Assembly (NCBI GenBank): GCA_001769505.1
Contig: MEOF01000038.1
Coordinates: 1 to 34,767 of the forward strand
DNA: 34,767 bases
Reading direction: 5' to 3'
Source: Bacteroidetes bacterium GWF2_33_38
GTDB taxonomy: Bacteria > Bacteroidota > Bacteroidia > Bacteroidales > GWF2-33-38
The notes beneath the pieces are model-generated. The model did not search any database and was not told the origin of the DNA. It saw only the letters and a list, made by a program, of their open reading frames with translations. The number at the start of each line of letters is the position of its first letter. Position 1 is the first letter of the stretch. Made by a program: the position numbers and the translations under genes. This document shows, one piece after another, positions 7,956 through 16,878 of the stretch.

Positions 7956-8430
7956 CAGTCATCTATCACAAGCAAAAAGAAATCTTAAATTTTTAGGTGA
8001 AATCGATACTGGAAAATCTGTTGATTGGAAAGTTACGGTTGCTTTTTATACTGCATTACATCTTATTAATGCTCACGTTGCAATTTCTGCAAACCTTCAC
8101 TATATTACACATAGGGATTTAGACCTTTTTTTAAATCCTAATAATAAGATGTCTCTTTGTAAAGTTGATGATGACACATTTGTTAATTACAAAACATTGC
8201 TTAATCTATCTAGACGCTCAAGATACCTTCTCAACGATGGTACTCCTCATTTAGATTCTGAAAGTGAACATTTAACTTTTGAAAAACATTATAAAAAAGC
8301 ATTAAAAAATCTTAATCACATAATGGAATTTATGACAAATAAGTATGATAATGAGTTTAATGTCACCGAAATAACATCTATTAATTTTGAAGAATTAAAA
8401 TATTTCAAGAACATTTCTGTTAATGTGTGA
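7942..8430 (+). CDS. HEPN-like small helical protein of the cassette
   Basis: A 162-residue, all-helical predicted protein. The segment WKVTVAFYTALHLINAHVA (about residues 29-47), then HYITHRDL and later YKTLLNLSRRSRYLL, follows the order seen in many HEPN-domain proteins: an aromatic-rich helix (YYAAFH type), a conserved His, and a helix ending LRxxADY-like. The usual catalytic RX4-6H motif is not found; the nearest R-to-H spacing (RYLLNDGTPH) is too long. It may therefore be a non-catalytic or divergent member. The start is a TTG at 7942, because the frame has a stop at 7936-7938 and no earlier ATG; it overlaps the upstream gene by 14 bp, which suggests translational coupling. Together the pair may be a toxin-antitoxin or defence module, but this is inferred only from domain pattern and context. 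Confidence 0.6.
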   Translation: MANFNSHLSQAKRNLKFLGEIDTGKSVDWKVTVAFYTALHLINAHVAISANLHYITHRDLDLFLNPNNKMSLCKVDDDTFVNYKTLLNLSRRSRYLLNDGTPHLDSESEHLTFEKHYKKALKNLNHIMEFMTNKYDNEFNVTEITSINFEELKYFKNISVNV

Positions 8431-8526
8431 ATCTATATTTGGTTTCTGATATTGTTTTATACTCTCATAGCTCCCGCAAGGCTCTGCCTTGTGGTAAATA
8501 AAAGAGCATAACCCCTTGTTTTCGTT
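8431..8526. other. Gap between cassette gene and tadA with REP-like palindrome
   Basis: Contains a hairpin at 8474-8494: arms CCGCAAGGC and GCCTTGTGG with loop TCT, one G-T wobble. It lies between the second cassette gene and the convergent tadA, so it could terminate or protect either transcript, but no strong T-tract follows on either side. Together with the palindromes at 7089 and 7179 it marks the edges of the cassette. Confidence 0.5.
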
Positions 8527-8970
8527 TTATCGTAATTTCTTAAAAAACCGACTTAATATTTCGGAACATTCATTTTCTAAAATCCCATATTTTAACTCTA
8601 CTGTTTTGGGAATAATTTCTTGGTTTATTTTCGAAAAACCTTTTTTATCATCTTTTGCTCCAATCACAATTCTGCCAAACCTTGCCCAAGTAATTGCTCC
8701 AGCACACATAACACATGGCTCAAGGCTTACATAAAGCGTACAGTCATTTAAAAACTTGCTCCCAAGATATTCTGATGCCGAAGTTATAACTTGCATTTCG
8801 GCATGTGCTGTAACATCATTTAAGGTCTCAGTTAAATTGTGCCCTTTGGCAATTATTGTATTGTTTGACACAATAACAGCTCCAACAGGGACTTCGCCTT
8901 TATCGAATGCTTTTTGAGCCTCTTTTAAAGCTTCTTTCATAAAATATTCGTCGGAGAACAATTCCATCAT
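8527..8970 (-). CDS. tadA: tRNA-specific adenosine deaminase TadA (intact copy)
   Basis: Converts adenosine 34 in the anticodon of tRNA-Arg(ACG) to inosine, an essential step for reading CGN codons. The 147-residue product has the normal family length. Motifs: PVGAVIV at residues 28-34, HAE at 56-58 (zinc ligand H56 and proton-shuttle E58) and PCVMC at 85-89 (zinc ligands C86 and C89). Two start codons are adjacent (8970 and 8967). It is divergent from aspS, with 73 bp between; that gap contains a perfect 14-bp palindrome GAATTTTAAAATTC (8975-8988) just upstream of the start. The 3' 316 bp are nearly repeated at 6751-7066, so the present 3' end may have been supplied by an incoming element. 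Confidence 0.93.
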   Translation of the reverse strand: MMELFSDEYFMKEALKEAQKAFDKGEVPVGAVIVSNNTIIAKGHNLTETLNDVTAHAEMQVITSASEYLGSKFLNDCTLYVSLEPCVMCAGAITWARFGRIVIGAKDDKKGFSKINQEIIPKTVELKYGILENECSEILSRFFKKLR

Positions 8971-9043
8971 AATTGAATTTTAAAATTCCGAAAAATCATA
9001 TTTTCTTTATACTTTCGCAAAGTAATATAAAAATTAGAATAAA

Positions 9044-10792
9044 ATGTATAGAACACATACTTGTGGTGAACTAAGATTATCGGACAATAATAAAAAGGTA
9101 ACCTTATCGGGTTGGGTACAAAAAATAAGAGATAAAGGCTCAATGATATGGATTGATTTACGTGACCGATATGGTGTTACTCAATTGATTTTCGAAGAAA
9201 GCAAAACATCAGCCGAAGTTTTCAATAAGGCTAGAGAACTTGGACGAGAGTTTGTGATTCAAGCAAGCGGAAAAGTAATTGAGCGAGAATCAAAAAATCC
9301 TAAAATGTCAACAGGAGAAATCGAAATACTTGTTGATGAACTTAACATTTTAAACAAAGCTGCAACTCCTCCTTTTACGATTGAAGACAAAAGTGATGGT
9401 GGCGAAGAAATTCGCATGCAATATCGATATCTTGATTTGAGAAGAGAGCCATTAAAACAAAATTTAATTCTCCGACATAAAATTGCGATCGAAGTTCGTA
9501 AATATCTTGATTCGCAACACTTTATGGAAATAGAAACTCCGTATTTGATAAAATCAACTCCTGAAGGAGCCCGCGATTTTGTTGTTCCTTCGCGAATGAA
9601 TGCAGGTCAATTTTATGCTCTGCCACAGTCGCCTCAAACCTTTAAACAATTATTAATGGTTGCTGGGTATGACAAGTATTTTCAAATTGTTCGCTGCTTC
9701 AGAGATGAGGATTTACGAGCCGACAGACAACCAGAGTTTACACAAATCGATTGTGAAATGTCGTATGTTGAGCAAGAAGATATTTTGAATATGTTTGAAG
9801 GCTTAGCAAAACATCTTTTTATGGCAGTAAAAGGCGTTGATATTGGAACGTTTAAACGAATGACTTATGACGAAGCAATGAAATATTATGGCTCTGATAA
9901 GCCAGATATTCGTTTCGAAATGAAATTTATTGAGTTAAACGAACTCGTTAAAGGAAAAGAATTTAAAGTATTCGACGATGCCGAACTTGTTGTTGGAATT
10001 TGTGCGGAAGGATGCTCAGAATACACTCGAAAACAACTCGACGAACTTACAAATTTTGTTAAACGCCCACAGGTTGGTGCCAATGGTTTGGTTTATGTAA
10101 AATATAATCTTGACGGAACATTAAAATCGTCGGTTGATAAATTTTACAGCGAAACCGAGCTTAAAAAATGGGCAGAAGTATTCCAAGCAAAAAAAGGCGA
10201 TTTGATTCTTGTATTAGCTGGAAATAAAGAAAAAACACAAAAAGCCCTTAACGAACTTCGACTTGAAATGGGAAATCAACTTGGACTTCGGGATTCAAAA
10301 AAATACGCTCCACTATGGGTTGTGAATTTTCCTATGTTTGAATGGGATGAAGACACAAAACGCTTTTATGCCAAACATCACCCATTTACATCTCCAGTAG
10401 CAGAAGATATTGACAAACTGGATACAGATACCGCAAACGTAATGGCAAATGCCTACGATATGGTAATAAACGGTGTTGAAATCGGAGGTGGGTCAATTAG
10501 AATTCACAACGATAGTTTACAACAAAAAATATTCAAAACCCTTGGCTTTACCGATGAAGAAGCAAAAGAGCAATTTGGATTCTTACTCGATGCGTTTAAA
10601 TATGGAGCTCCACCACACGGAGGTCTTGCACTAGGATTTGATAGACTTTGTGCTATGTTTGGAGGGACGGACTCTATTCGCGATTATATTGCTTTTCCAA
10701 AAAATAATTCGGGTCGCGATGTAATGATTAATTCGCCGTCGAATATATCAAAAGCTCAGCTTGACGAATTAAATATTTTATTGAAAAAATAA
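9044..10792 (+). CDS. aspS: Aspartyl-tRNA synthetase
   Basis: Charges tRNA-Asp with aspartate in the cytoplasm. The 582-residue length is typical of the bacterial type. Domain order: OB-fold anticodon-binding domain (residues 1-110, starting [10 protein letters not shown]), class II catalytic core with motif 1 around 145-165, motif 2 [18 protein letters not shown] at 219-236, the bacterial GAD insertion domain (about 290-400), and motif 3 [10 protein letters not shown] ending at 535 with the catalytic Arg. All are intact. It is a single-gene unit read divergently from tadA. A -7-like box TATACTTTCG lies at 9008-9017. A strong bidirectional terminator follows at 10810-10847. Whether the enzyme also charges tRNA-Asn cannot be decided here. 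Confidence 0.97.
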   Translation: MYRTHTCGELRLSDNNKKVTLSGWVQKIRDKGSMIWIDLRDRYGVTQLIFEESKTSAEVFNKARELGREFVIQASGKVIERESKNPKMSTGEIEILVDELNILNKAATPPFTIEDKSDGGEEIRMQYRYLDLRREPLKQNLILRHKIAIEVRKYLDSQHFMEIETPYLIKSTPEGARDFVVPSRMNAGQFYALPQSPQTFKQLLMVAGYDKYFQIVRCFRDEDLRADRQPEFTQIDCEMSYVEQEDILNMFEGLAKHLFMAVKGVDIGTFKRMTYDEAMKYYGSDKPDIRFEMKFIELNELVKGKEFKVFDDAELVVGICAEGCSEYTRKQLDELTNFVKRPQVGANGLVYVKYNLDGTLKSSVDKFYSETELKKWAEVFQAKKGDLILVLAGNKEKTQKALNELRLEMGNQLGLRDSKKYAPLWVVNFPMFEWDEDTKRFYAKHHPFTSPVAEDIDKLDTDTANVMANAYDMVINGVEIGGGSIRIHNDSLQQKIFKTLGFTDEEAKEQFGFLLDAFKYGAPPHGGLALGFDRLCAMFGGTDSIRDYIAFPKNNSGRDVMINSPSNISKAQLDELNILLKK

Positions 10793-10809
10793 GAGACTAA
10801 TTTTCTCAA

Positions 10810-10847
10810 AAAAAAATGGTCGGATGTTAAATTCGACCATTTTTTTG
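10810..10847. terminator. Bidirectional terminator between aspS and RND gene
   Basis: Arms AAAAAAATGGTCG (10810-10822) and CGACCATTTTTTT (10834-10846) pair exactly around an 11-base loop. The A and T tracts let it serve aspS from the left and the convergent RND transporter gene from the right. Confidence 0.88.
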
Positions 10848-10874
10848 TTTAATTGAAATTGCAAAAAAACATTT

Positions 10875-13800
10875 CTATTTTTGAGTGTTTCGATAAATTC
10901 GATTCGACTTATTTCGTTTTAATTTATTTTTTGATACGGTCATTAAATAGTACATCGCAGGAACCAAAACTAAGGTTAAGAAAGTTGCAAAAGTAAGTCC
11001 AAAAACAATTGTCCAAGCCAATGGACCAAAAAACATAGTGCTATCGCCACCAATGTGAATATGCGGATTTAAATCGGTAAACAAAGAAACAAAATCAATA
11101 TTAAAGCCTATTGCCAAAGGAATTAACCCAATAATAGTTGCTGAAGCAGTTAATACAACGGGGGTAATTCTTGTCTTTCCGCCTTGAATTATAGCTTCCC
11201 GGGTTTTCATGCCTCGTTCACGCAAAACATCCGTAAATTCGACCAACAGAATTCCGTTTCGAACCACAATTCCTGCCAAAGCAACAATTCCTAGCCCTGT
11301 CATAATAATCGAAATTGTCATTCCAAAAGCAATATATCCAATTAAAACTCCAATAACACTAAACAAAATTTGAGAAAGAATAATTGCTGTTTTTGTGAAC
11401 GATTTGAATTGTGTTACTAAAATTACCAAAATCAAACCTAATGACAATAACATTGCTTTTCCTAAAAATGCTCCCGTTTCTGCTTGGTCTTCTTTTTCAC
11501 CTGTCATTTTAATATCAACACTTTCGGCATTTTGGAATTTTGGTATTTCGCTTTCAATTTTACTTACAATTTCATTTGCTGTGTAGCCTGTTAATACGTT
11601 TGACGAAACTGTAATTACGCGTTTCAAATTTTTACGAGTTATTCCTCCATAAGTAGTTGAATATTGAATTTTCGCAACTGATGAAACAGGAATACTACGT
11701 AACATTCCGGTATTCATATCACGATACGTTATTTTCGAGTTCAAAATTTTATCAATGTTATCTCTAATATTTTTATTTAAGCGAACTTGAACTGGAAATT
11801 GATCTTCGCCTTCGCGATATTTGGTAATTTCTTTTCCAAAAATTGCCGTTCTGATTTCCATACCTATTTGAGCTGTAGAAACGCCTTCTCGATTCGCACG
11901 AGTTCTATCAATATCAATTACTATTTCTGGTTTCGATTTAACGAAATCTGATTTCAACTCTTCAATACCAGCAATGTTTAGCGAGTCAATATATTTTATT
12001 AATTTTTGAGATGTTGCTGAAAGTTCTTCCAAATCTTCTCCGGCTAATTCAATATTTATTGGTTTTCCGGTAGGAGGTCCCATTTGATTTTTATCAACAG
12101 TAATAATAGGACCAGGGATTCTTTTCAGCTCTTCACGAATTTTATCTAAATATTCTGTTGTTGAGATTCCTCCTCGTTTTGAAAAATCAACAAAATTAAT
12201 AGTGATTTTACTTCTGTTTGAAGTTTGTGTGAAATTATCGAAAGTGCTTTCAGCTGCACCTAAAGCAATATTTGACACAACTGATTCAATAACATTATTA
12301 TCTTTTCCTATGGTTTCATTTATTTTTTCTTCAATTATTTTTGTTACCGAATCAGTATGATTTACGCTGGTTCCAACTGGAAATTTGGCAAAAACAACAA
12401 TCGATTTTGGTTCATTATCTGGAAAAAACACAACTTTTGGTTTTGCAATTCCAGTTAAAATTATAGTTGAAAAAAATAAAACTACCATTCCAGAAAGTAA
12501 CCAAATCGGACGACGACCTTCTAAGGTCCATCGTAATAATTTTTCATATTTGTTTAACATTGTAGGTATTGCGTGGTGTTGAAACCAAATAATTGCTCTG
12601 TATCCCCAAATGTTATGGAAAATATAGAAAAGTGCTATAAAAATGGTGAAATTTCCAAGTCCAGACCAATGAATAATGTGAAAAACTACTGCAATTAGGC
12701 CGAAAATTATAGAATTTCGTATAATTATTTTCTTTTTTGGAGCTTCTTCATCTTCGTTGTGAGTCATAAACGAAACCGCAAAAACCGGATTTATAATATA
12801 AGCAACAACCAAGGAAGCAAACAGCGTAATAATTAACGTAACAGGAATAAAGTACATAAATTTACCCACAATTCCTGGCCAAAAAGCTAATGGAAAGAAT
12901 GGAGCAAGCGTAGTTAATGTTCCCGAAAGTATTGGCAAAAACACTTCTCCGGCTGCAAATTTAGCGGATTTTGTAATGTTCAGTTTACCTTTATTTTGCT
13001 TGAAAACACGGTGAGTATTTTCAATAACTACAATTGCATCGTCAACCACAATTCCAAGTGCAAAAATAAACGAAAACATTACCAACATATTCATGGTAAA
13101 ATCTATTCCTGGCATTACTATATAAGCCAATGCCATTGATAACGGAACCGATAAACCAACAAAAACTGCGTTGGTAAATCCCATAAAAAACATCAAAATA
13201 ATTGTAACTAAAATAAATCCAATAATAATTGTGTTATTCAAATCGGCAAGTGTTGTTTTTGTAAAACTAGATTGGTCACCGGTTACAACAATATTCAAAT
13301 CTTTTGGAAATTTGTGTTCTTTTAAATCGTCTAAAATTGTACTGATTTGATCGGCAGCATCGAGTAAGTTTTCTCCACTTTTTTTGATAACATTTAGTGT
13401 AATTACATTTTTTCCGTCTAAACGAGCGAAGCTTTCTTGTTCTTTAAAACTATCAACCACTTCGGCGATTTCTTTTAATACAACAATTGCACCGCCCGAA
13501 GTTTTAAAGGTTATGTTCTTTATTTCTTCAACATTGTTAAATTCACCAATGATACGAATACTTCGAGACATTCCTTTTATATCAATAGAACCACCAGAGA
13601 TGGTCATATTTTCATAGGCAATGGCTCGTTCTATATCGCCAAAAGTACAGTTTGTTGCCTGCATTCTATACATGTCGCAATTGATTTGTATTTCTCGACT
13701 CAATGCTCCGACGATATCTACTCGTGTAATTTGTTTTACGCTTTCAATTCGGTCTTGAGCCTCTTCGGCATATTTTTTAAGTCGGTCTAAGTCGTAATCG

Positions 13801-14258
13801 CCCGAAACATTTATTTGCATGATTGGAAATTCAGAAAAAGAAACCTCCATAACCGATGGGTCGGTTTTTAAATCGCTTGGGAGATTATTTTTCGATTTAT
13901 CGACCGCATCTTTTACTTTTTGTTTGGCATCAGTAACGTCAATATCGGGATTAAATTCAACTACAATTGTTCCAAAATCTTGAACCGAATTGCTAGTGAT
14001 TTTTTTAACTCCATTGATTGATTTGATATTTTTTTCGATGGGGCGAGTAATCAAATTTTCGATATCGCTTGGTGCGGTTCCTGGATAAATAGTGTTTACA
14101 ATTATGGTTGGGATTACAATTTCTGGAAATTGCTCTTTTGGAATTGAATTATAGCTAATTACACCAAATATGGCAACAATAACAGCCATCAAATATATGG
14201 TTGTTTTGTTATCGATTGCCCAACTTGTAGGCTTGAATTCTTTATATTTTTGGTTCAT
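10875..14258 (-). CDS. RND efflux transporter permease (AcrB/HAE family)
   Basis: A 1127-residue inner-membrane proton-driven pump subunit; with the adaptor and outer-membrane channel encoded upstream it forms a tripartite efflux system exporting drugs or other compounds. Visible features: first span with KTTIYLMAVIVAIFGVISY (residues 19-37), the large periplasmic loop with the PGTAPSDIENLITRPIEK motif, TM4 sequence GIVVDDAIVVIENTHRVF containing the proton-relay Asp pair, a second half with the large loop, and TM10 GIVVRNGILLVEF. In the last motif an Arg stands where E. coli AcrB has relay Lys940. An extra central membrane region of about 80 residues between the halves (around residues 495-575) makes it longer than AcrB. 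It is the last gene of the operon. Substrate unknown. Confidence 0.93.
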   Translation of the reverse strand: MNQKYKEFKPTSWAIDNKTTIYLMAVIVAIFGVISYNSIPKEQFPEIVIPTIIVNTIYPGTAPSDIENLITRPIEKNIKSINGVKKITSNSVQDFGTIVVEFNPDIDVTDAKQKVKDAVDKSKNNLPSDLKTDPSVMEVSFSEFPIMQINVSGDYDLDRLKKYAEEAQDRIESVKQITRVDIVGALSREIQINCDMYRMQATNCTFGDIERAIAYENMTISGGSIDIKGMSRSIRIIGEFNNVEEIKNITFKTSGGAIVVLKEIAEVVDSFKEQESFARLDGKNVITLNVIKKSGENLLDAADQISTILDDLKEHKFPKDLNIVVTGDQSSFTKTTLADLNNTIIIGFILVTIILMFFMGFTNAVFVGLSVPLSMALAYIVMPGIDFTMNMLVMFSFIFALGIVVDDAIVVIENTHRVFKQNKGKLNITKSAKFAAGEVFLPILSGTLTTLAPFFPLAFWPGIVGKFMYFIPVTLIITLFASLVVAYIINPVFAVSFMTHNEDEEAPKKKIIIRNSIIFGLIAVVFHIIHWSGLGNFTIFIALFYIFHNIWGYRAIIWFQHHAIPTMLNKYEKLLRWTLEGRRPIWLLSGMVVLFFSTIILTGIAKPKVVFFPDNEPKSIVVFAKFPVGTSVNHTDSVTKIIEEKINETIGKDNNVIESVVSNIALGAAESTFDNFTQTSNRSKITINFVDFSKRGGISTTEYLDKIREELKRIPGPIITVDKNQMGPPTGKPINIELAGEDLEELSATSQKLIKYIDSLNIAGIEELKSDFVKSKPEIVIDIDRTRANREGVSTAQIGMEIRTAIFGKEITKYREGEDQFPVQVRLNKNIRDNIDKILNSKITYRDMNTGMLRSIPVSSVAKIQYSTTYGGITRKNLKRVITVSSNVLTGYTANEIVSKIESEIPKFQNAESVDIKMTGEKEDQAETGAFLGKAMLLSLGLILVILVTQFKSFTKTAIILSQILFSVIGVLIGYIAFGMTISIIMTGLGIVALAGIVVRNGILLVEFTDVLRERGMKTREAIIQGGKTRITPVVLTASATIIGLIPLAIGFNIDFVSLFTDLNPHIHIGGDSTMFFGPLAWTIVFGLTFATFLTLVLVPAMYYLMTVSKNKLKRNKSNRIYRNTQK

Positions 14259-14283
14259 AATATTTGTTTTTTTAGAAATTCCA

Positions 14284-14305
14284 ACAAGGGAGCGTGCTCC
14301 CTTGT
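14284..14305. repeat. REP-like palindrome inside efflux operon
   Basis: Perfect inverted repeat: arm ACAAGGGAGC, spacer GT, arm GCTCCCTTGT. It lies in the 60 bp between the stop of the adaptor gene and the start of the RND gene. No T-tract follows on the minus strand, so it is more likely an mRNA stabilising or processing hairpin than a terminator. It resembles the CAAG...CTTG palindromes at 18951 and 19086. Confidence 0.7.
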
Positions 14306-14318
14306 CATAAGAAACATT

Positions 14319-15356
14319 TTATAATTTAACTAAATCGCCATCTTCAATTTCTAACAATCCTGAAGTTAAAACTTTGTCGCCATCTTCAAGTCCTGAGGTA
14401 ACTTCACAGATTCCATTATACGTTTGTCCGATTTTAACGGTTTGTTTCTTCGCAAGCCATCCATTTGCTTCTTTTTTGGCAACGAACACGTATTTTTCGG
14501 TTTCGGACGAAAGAATTAAATTTATAGGAAGCTTATAAACTTCGGTCGAAACATAATCTTTTATTTGAATGGTGGCCAACATATTGGCTCTATATTCCAT
14601 TTCGCTTGGATTAAGATATGCTTCAATTAAAAAAGTTCGGTTAACGGGATTAATATATCGACTTGCAAAATCAACTTTTGCTTTAACTTCTCGATTGATG
14701 TCAGGAAATTTAATTATCAATTCGTTGCCTTTTTTGATTTTGTCGCTATAACCCTCTGAAACATCGGCAACAACTTTAATTTTCGAAAAATTGATAACTC
14801 TGAAAGGAACCATAAGTCCCGGACTAACCATTTGTCCAATTTTTACTCCAATTTCTTCGATAGTTCCGTTTATTGGCGACGTAATTTTGTACATATCTAA
14901 CTGTTCTTGAAGAGTTTTAAGTTTATTTTCCAAACTTTCTTTGTTGTTTTTTGCCGACAAATATTGAATTTCGGAACCAATTTTTTGATCCCAAAGATTT
15001 TTTTGTTTGTTGTATATTTCGGTTAAAAATTCTAAAGAAACTTTCAATTCTTTCATGGTTTGAGCCAAAATTTGATCATCGAGTTGAGCCAAAACTTGAC
15101 CGCTTGACACATGGTCGCCAACATTTACAAAAATTTGAGTAATAACTCCTGGAGTTTTTGGATTTGCAACTACATTTTGGTCGCCATCGACTTTTCCTTG
15201 TACCTCAATAAAGTGATTAAATGTGTCTTTTTTAACTTCTAAAATTGTTACAGCAGTACCTGTATTTTCGTTTTCTGAAGTCGATTTCTGATTGTTGTTT
15301 TTGCCACAAGAAATAGCTAAAATGCTTATCAAAACGGCTAATAATTTTAATTTCAT
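14319..15356 (-). CDS. RND periplasmic adaptor lipoprotein (AcrA/HlyD family)
   Basis: Membrane fusion protein linking the RND pump to the outer-membrane channel. From the chosen start the product has 345 residues: lipoprotein signal MKLKLLAVLISILAISC with the lipidated Cys at 17, a Ser/Asn-rich linker, a barrel-lipoyl region (NPKTPGVITQIFVNVGDHVSSG), a short coiled-coil hairpin (LKVSLEFLTEIYNKQKNLWD to LKTLQEQLDMY), the second lipoyl half (ITSPINGTIEEIGVKIGQMV) and a beta-barrel/membrane-proximal domain. A longer frame from 15395 exists, but its extra 13 residues are encoded by tandem AACTTTA-type repeats and lack conservation features, so 15356 is preferred. It follows tolC and precedes the RND gene in the operon. 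Confidence 0.9.
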   Translation of the reverse strand: MKLKLLAVLISILAISCGKNNNQKSTSENENTGTAVTILEVKKDTFNHFIEVQGKVDGDQNVVANPKTPGVITQIFVNVGDHVSSGQVLAQLDDQILAQTMKELKVSLEFLTEIYNKQKNLWDQKIGSEIQYLSAKNNKESLENKLKTLQEQLDMYKITSPINGTIEEIGVKIGQMVSPGLMVPFRVINFSKIKVVADVSEGYSDKIKKGNELIIKFPDINREVKAKVDFASRYINPVNRTFLIEAYLNPSEMEYRANMLATIQIKDYVSTEVYKLPINLILSSETEKYVFVAKKEANGWLAKKQTVKIGQTYNGICEVTSGLEDGDKVLTSGLLEIEDGDLVKL

Positions 15357-15415
15357 ATTTTTAAGTTTAAAGTTCATCAAGTTTGTAAAGTTCATAAAGT
15401 TTTTAAAGTTGAACG
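15357..15415. repeat. Short AT-rich direct repeats upstream of adaptor gene
   Basis: On the plus strand the units AAGTTTAAAGTTCATC, AAGTTTGTAAAGTTCAT and AAGTTTTTAAAGTTGAA follow one another, each built on AAAGTT. They fill the leader of the adaptor gene and could alter translation initiation or vary in copy number by slippage. Confidence 0.6.
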
Positions 15416-15456
15416 CAATTTTTTACATTAGCATATTAGCAAATTATGTCATTAAT

Positions 15457-16878
15457 TTATTTAGTTAAAAGTTTTTCGAGTTTTGTTTTTGCACTTTGAA
15501 GTTGAATTATTGATGTGTAATACGTTGTTTGTGTTTGCAAATATTGATTTTGAGCTTGTGTTAATTCTAAACTGCTAGCAACTCCTTCTTTGTATTTGAT
15601 AATGGTTTTGTTATATATTTTTTCAGATAATTTAACATTGTCTTTATTGTTTAAATATTGGGCATAAGCTGTTTGTAAACTCGACTTAGCTTCGTTGTAT
15701 GACGTTAGTAAACCGGACGTTACTTGTGTTTTAACGTTTTCGATTTTTTCGAGACTTAGCTGAGCTTGTTTAGTTTTTGCCAATTTCATTCCACTTCCAA
15801 AAATCGGTATGCTCATACTAACTCCAACCATATTGGGGGGAGTAAACGAAAACGAATTTTTATTAAAATTTTCTTGATGTGAGTAAAAAGCTACGATATC
15901 GGGCAGAAAGGTCGATTTTTGATATTTCACATTCATTTGGGCAAGTTTTTCTTGCATTTCGAGTAATTTAAAATCAATGTTTCCTGTGGTGTTAAAGTCG
16001 CTCGAAATTAAGGATGTCATATCCGACGAAGTCATTAAATCGTCGAGTTTATCGGTTAGTTCAATACTATTTTCCATTGGATAACCCATTTGAAACTTCA
16101 ATAATAATTTTGCAACTTCGTTTTGTCGTCTAATCATTTCCAATGCGTTGTTAATATTGCTTATAGTAAGTCGCAATTGATCAACGTCGGTTTCTTCGAC
16201 AAAACCTTGTTTGTTCATTTCGGTAATTTGTTTCAACAATTCTGATGTATTTTTAAAAGTAGAATCTAAAAGCGTTTTATTTTCTTCAGTAATTAGCACA
16301 ATGTAATATGCATTTGTTACGGCTTCAACTACATCTATCTCTGATTTGCTTATGGCAATTTCCGACAAATTTTTATACGCTTTCGAGGTTTGTAATCCTA
16401 CTATGTAAGCTCCGCTAAAAATAAGCTGACTTACTGTTATGTCGGCTGTTAAACCCCAACGAATATCATCGATTGAGCTTTCTTCTTCTCCTTCCGATTC
16501 ATCGGCAAGGCTGTCGAGTTTCATCAATACCGACATGTTTCCGGTTTGTGCGGCTAAAGATGCAATCATTCCGTAAATATCGCCAAAGTACGCTCCTAAC
16601 GAAGAAAATTCCTCGAGTGTCGAAGGAACCGTAAGCATATATGTGCCTGATATTTTTCCACTAACCTGAGGTAAACCTATTGCGGTAGTTTCCCAAATTT
16701 TCTTTTTGGCAATTTCGAGGTCGAGTTTTGCATTTTTGACATTTGCACTATTCTCTTTTGCGTAATCAATAGCTTGTTGCAAAGCAAAACTGCTCTGAGC
16801 TTGTTCTTGCGAAAAACTGGTTGTTGCAAATTGAAAAATAAACATCAAAACGACTGATGTTAGGTTGATTTTATTCAT
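15457..16878 (-). CDS. TolC-family outer-membrane efflux channel
   Basis: A 473-residue outer-membrane factor. Signal peptide to about residue 23 (LTSVVLMFIFQFATTSFS-Q). The mature part has the two-fold repeat of long helices typical of the family: SSFALQQAIDYAKENSANVKNAKLDLEIAKKKI (30-60) and the matching second half LLEMQEKLAQMNVKYQKSTFLPDIVAFYSH; the final helix includes EGVASSLELTQAQNQYLQTQ, a hallmark of TolC proteins. An acidic insert (DESEGEEESSIDD, around 130-142) is unusual for the periplasmic loop. It overlaps the 3' end of the TetR-family regulator gene by 8 bp and heads the structural part of the efflux operon. Confidence 0.93.
   Translation of the reverse strand: MNKINLTSVVLMFIFQFATTSFSQEQAQSSFALQQAIDYAKENSANVKNAKLDLEIAKKKIWETTAIGLPQVSGKISGTYMLTVPSTLEEFSSLGAYFGDIYGMIASLAAQTGNMSVLMKLDSLADESEGEEESSIDDIRWGLTADITVSQLIFSGAYIVGLQTSKAYKNLSEIAISKSEIDVVEAVTNAYYIVLITEENKTLLDSTFKNTSELLKQITEMNKQGFVEETDVDQLRLTISNINNALEMIRRQNEVAKLLLKFQMGYPMENSIELTDKLDDLMTSSDMTSLISSDFNTTGNIDFKLLEMQEKLAQMNVKYQKSTFLPDIVAFYSHQENFNKNSFSFTPPNMVGVSMSIPIFGSGMKLAKTKQAQLSLEKIENVKTQVTSGLLTSYNEAKSSLQTAYAQYLNNKDNVKLSEKIYNKTIIKYKEGVASSLELTQAQNQYLQTQTTYYTSIIQLQSAKTKLEKLLTK

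Noticed and set aside
8975-8988. Palindrome GAATTTTAAAATTC between tadA and aspS as an operator
   Set aside because: It is perfect but made of A/T runs that arise easily in this AT-rich DNA, and no repressor gene is near. Kept only as a note.
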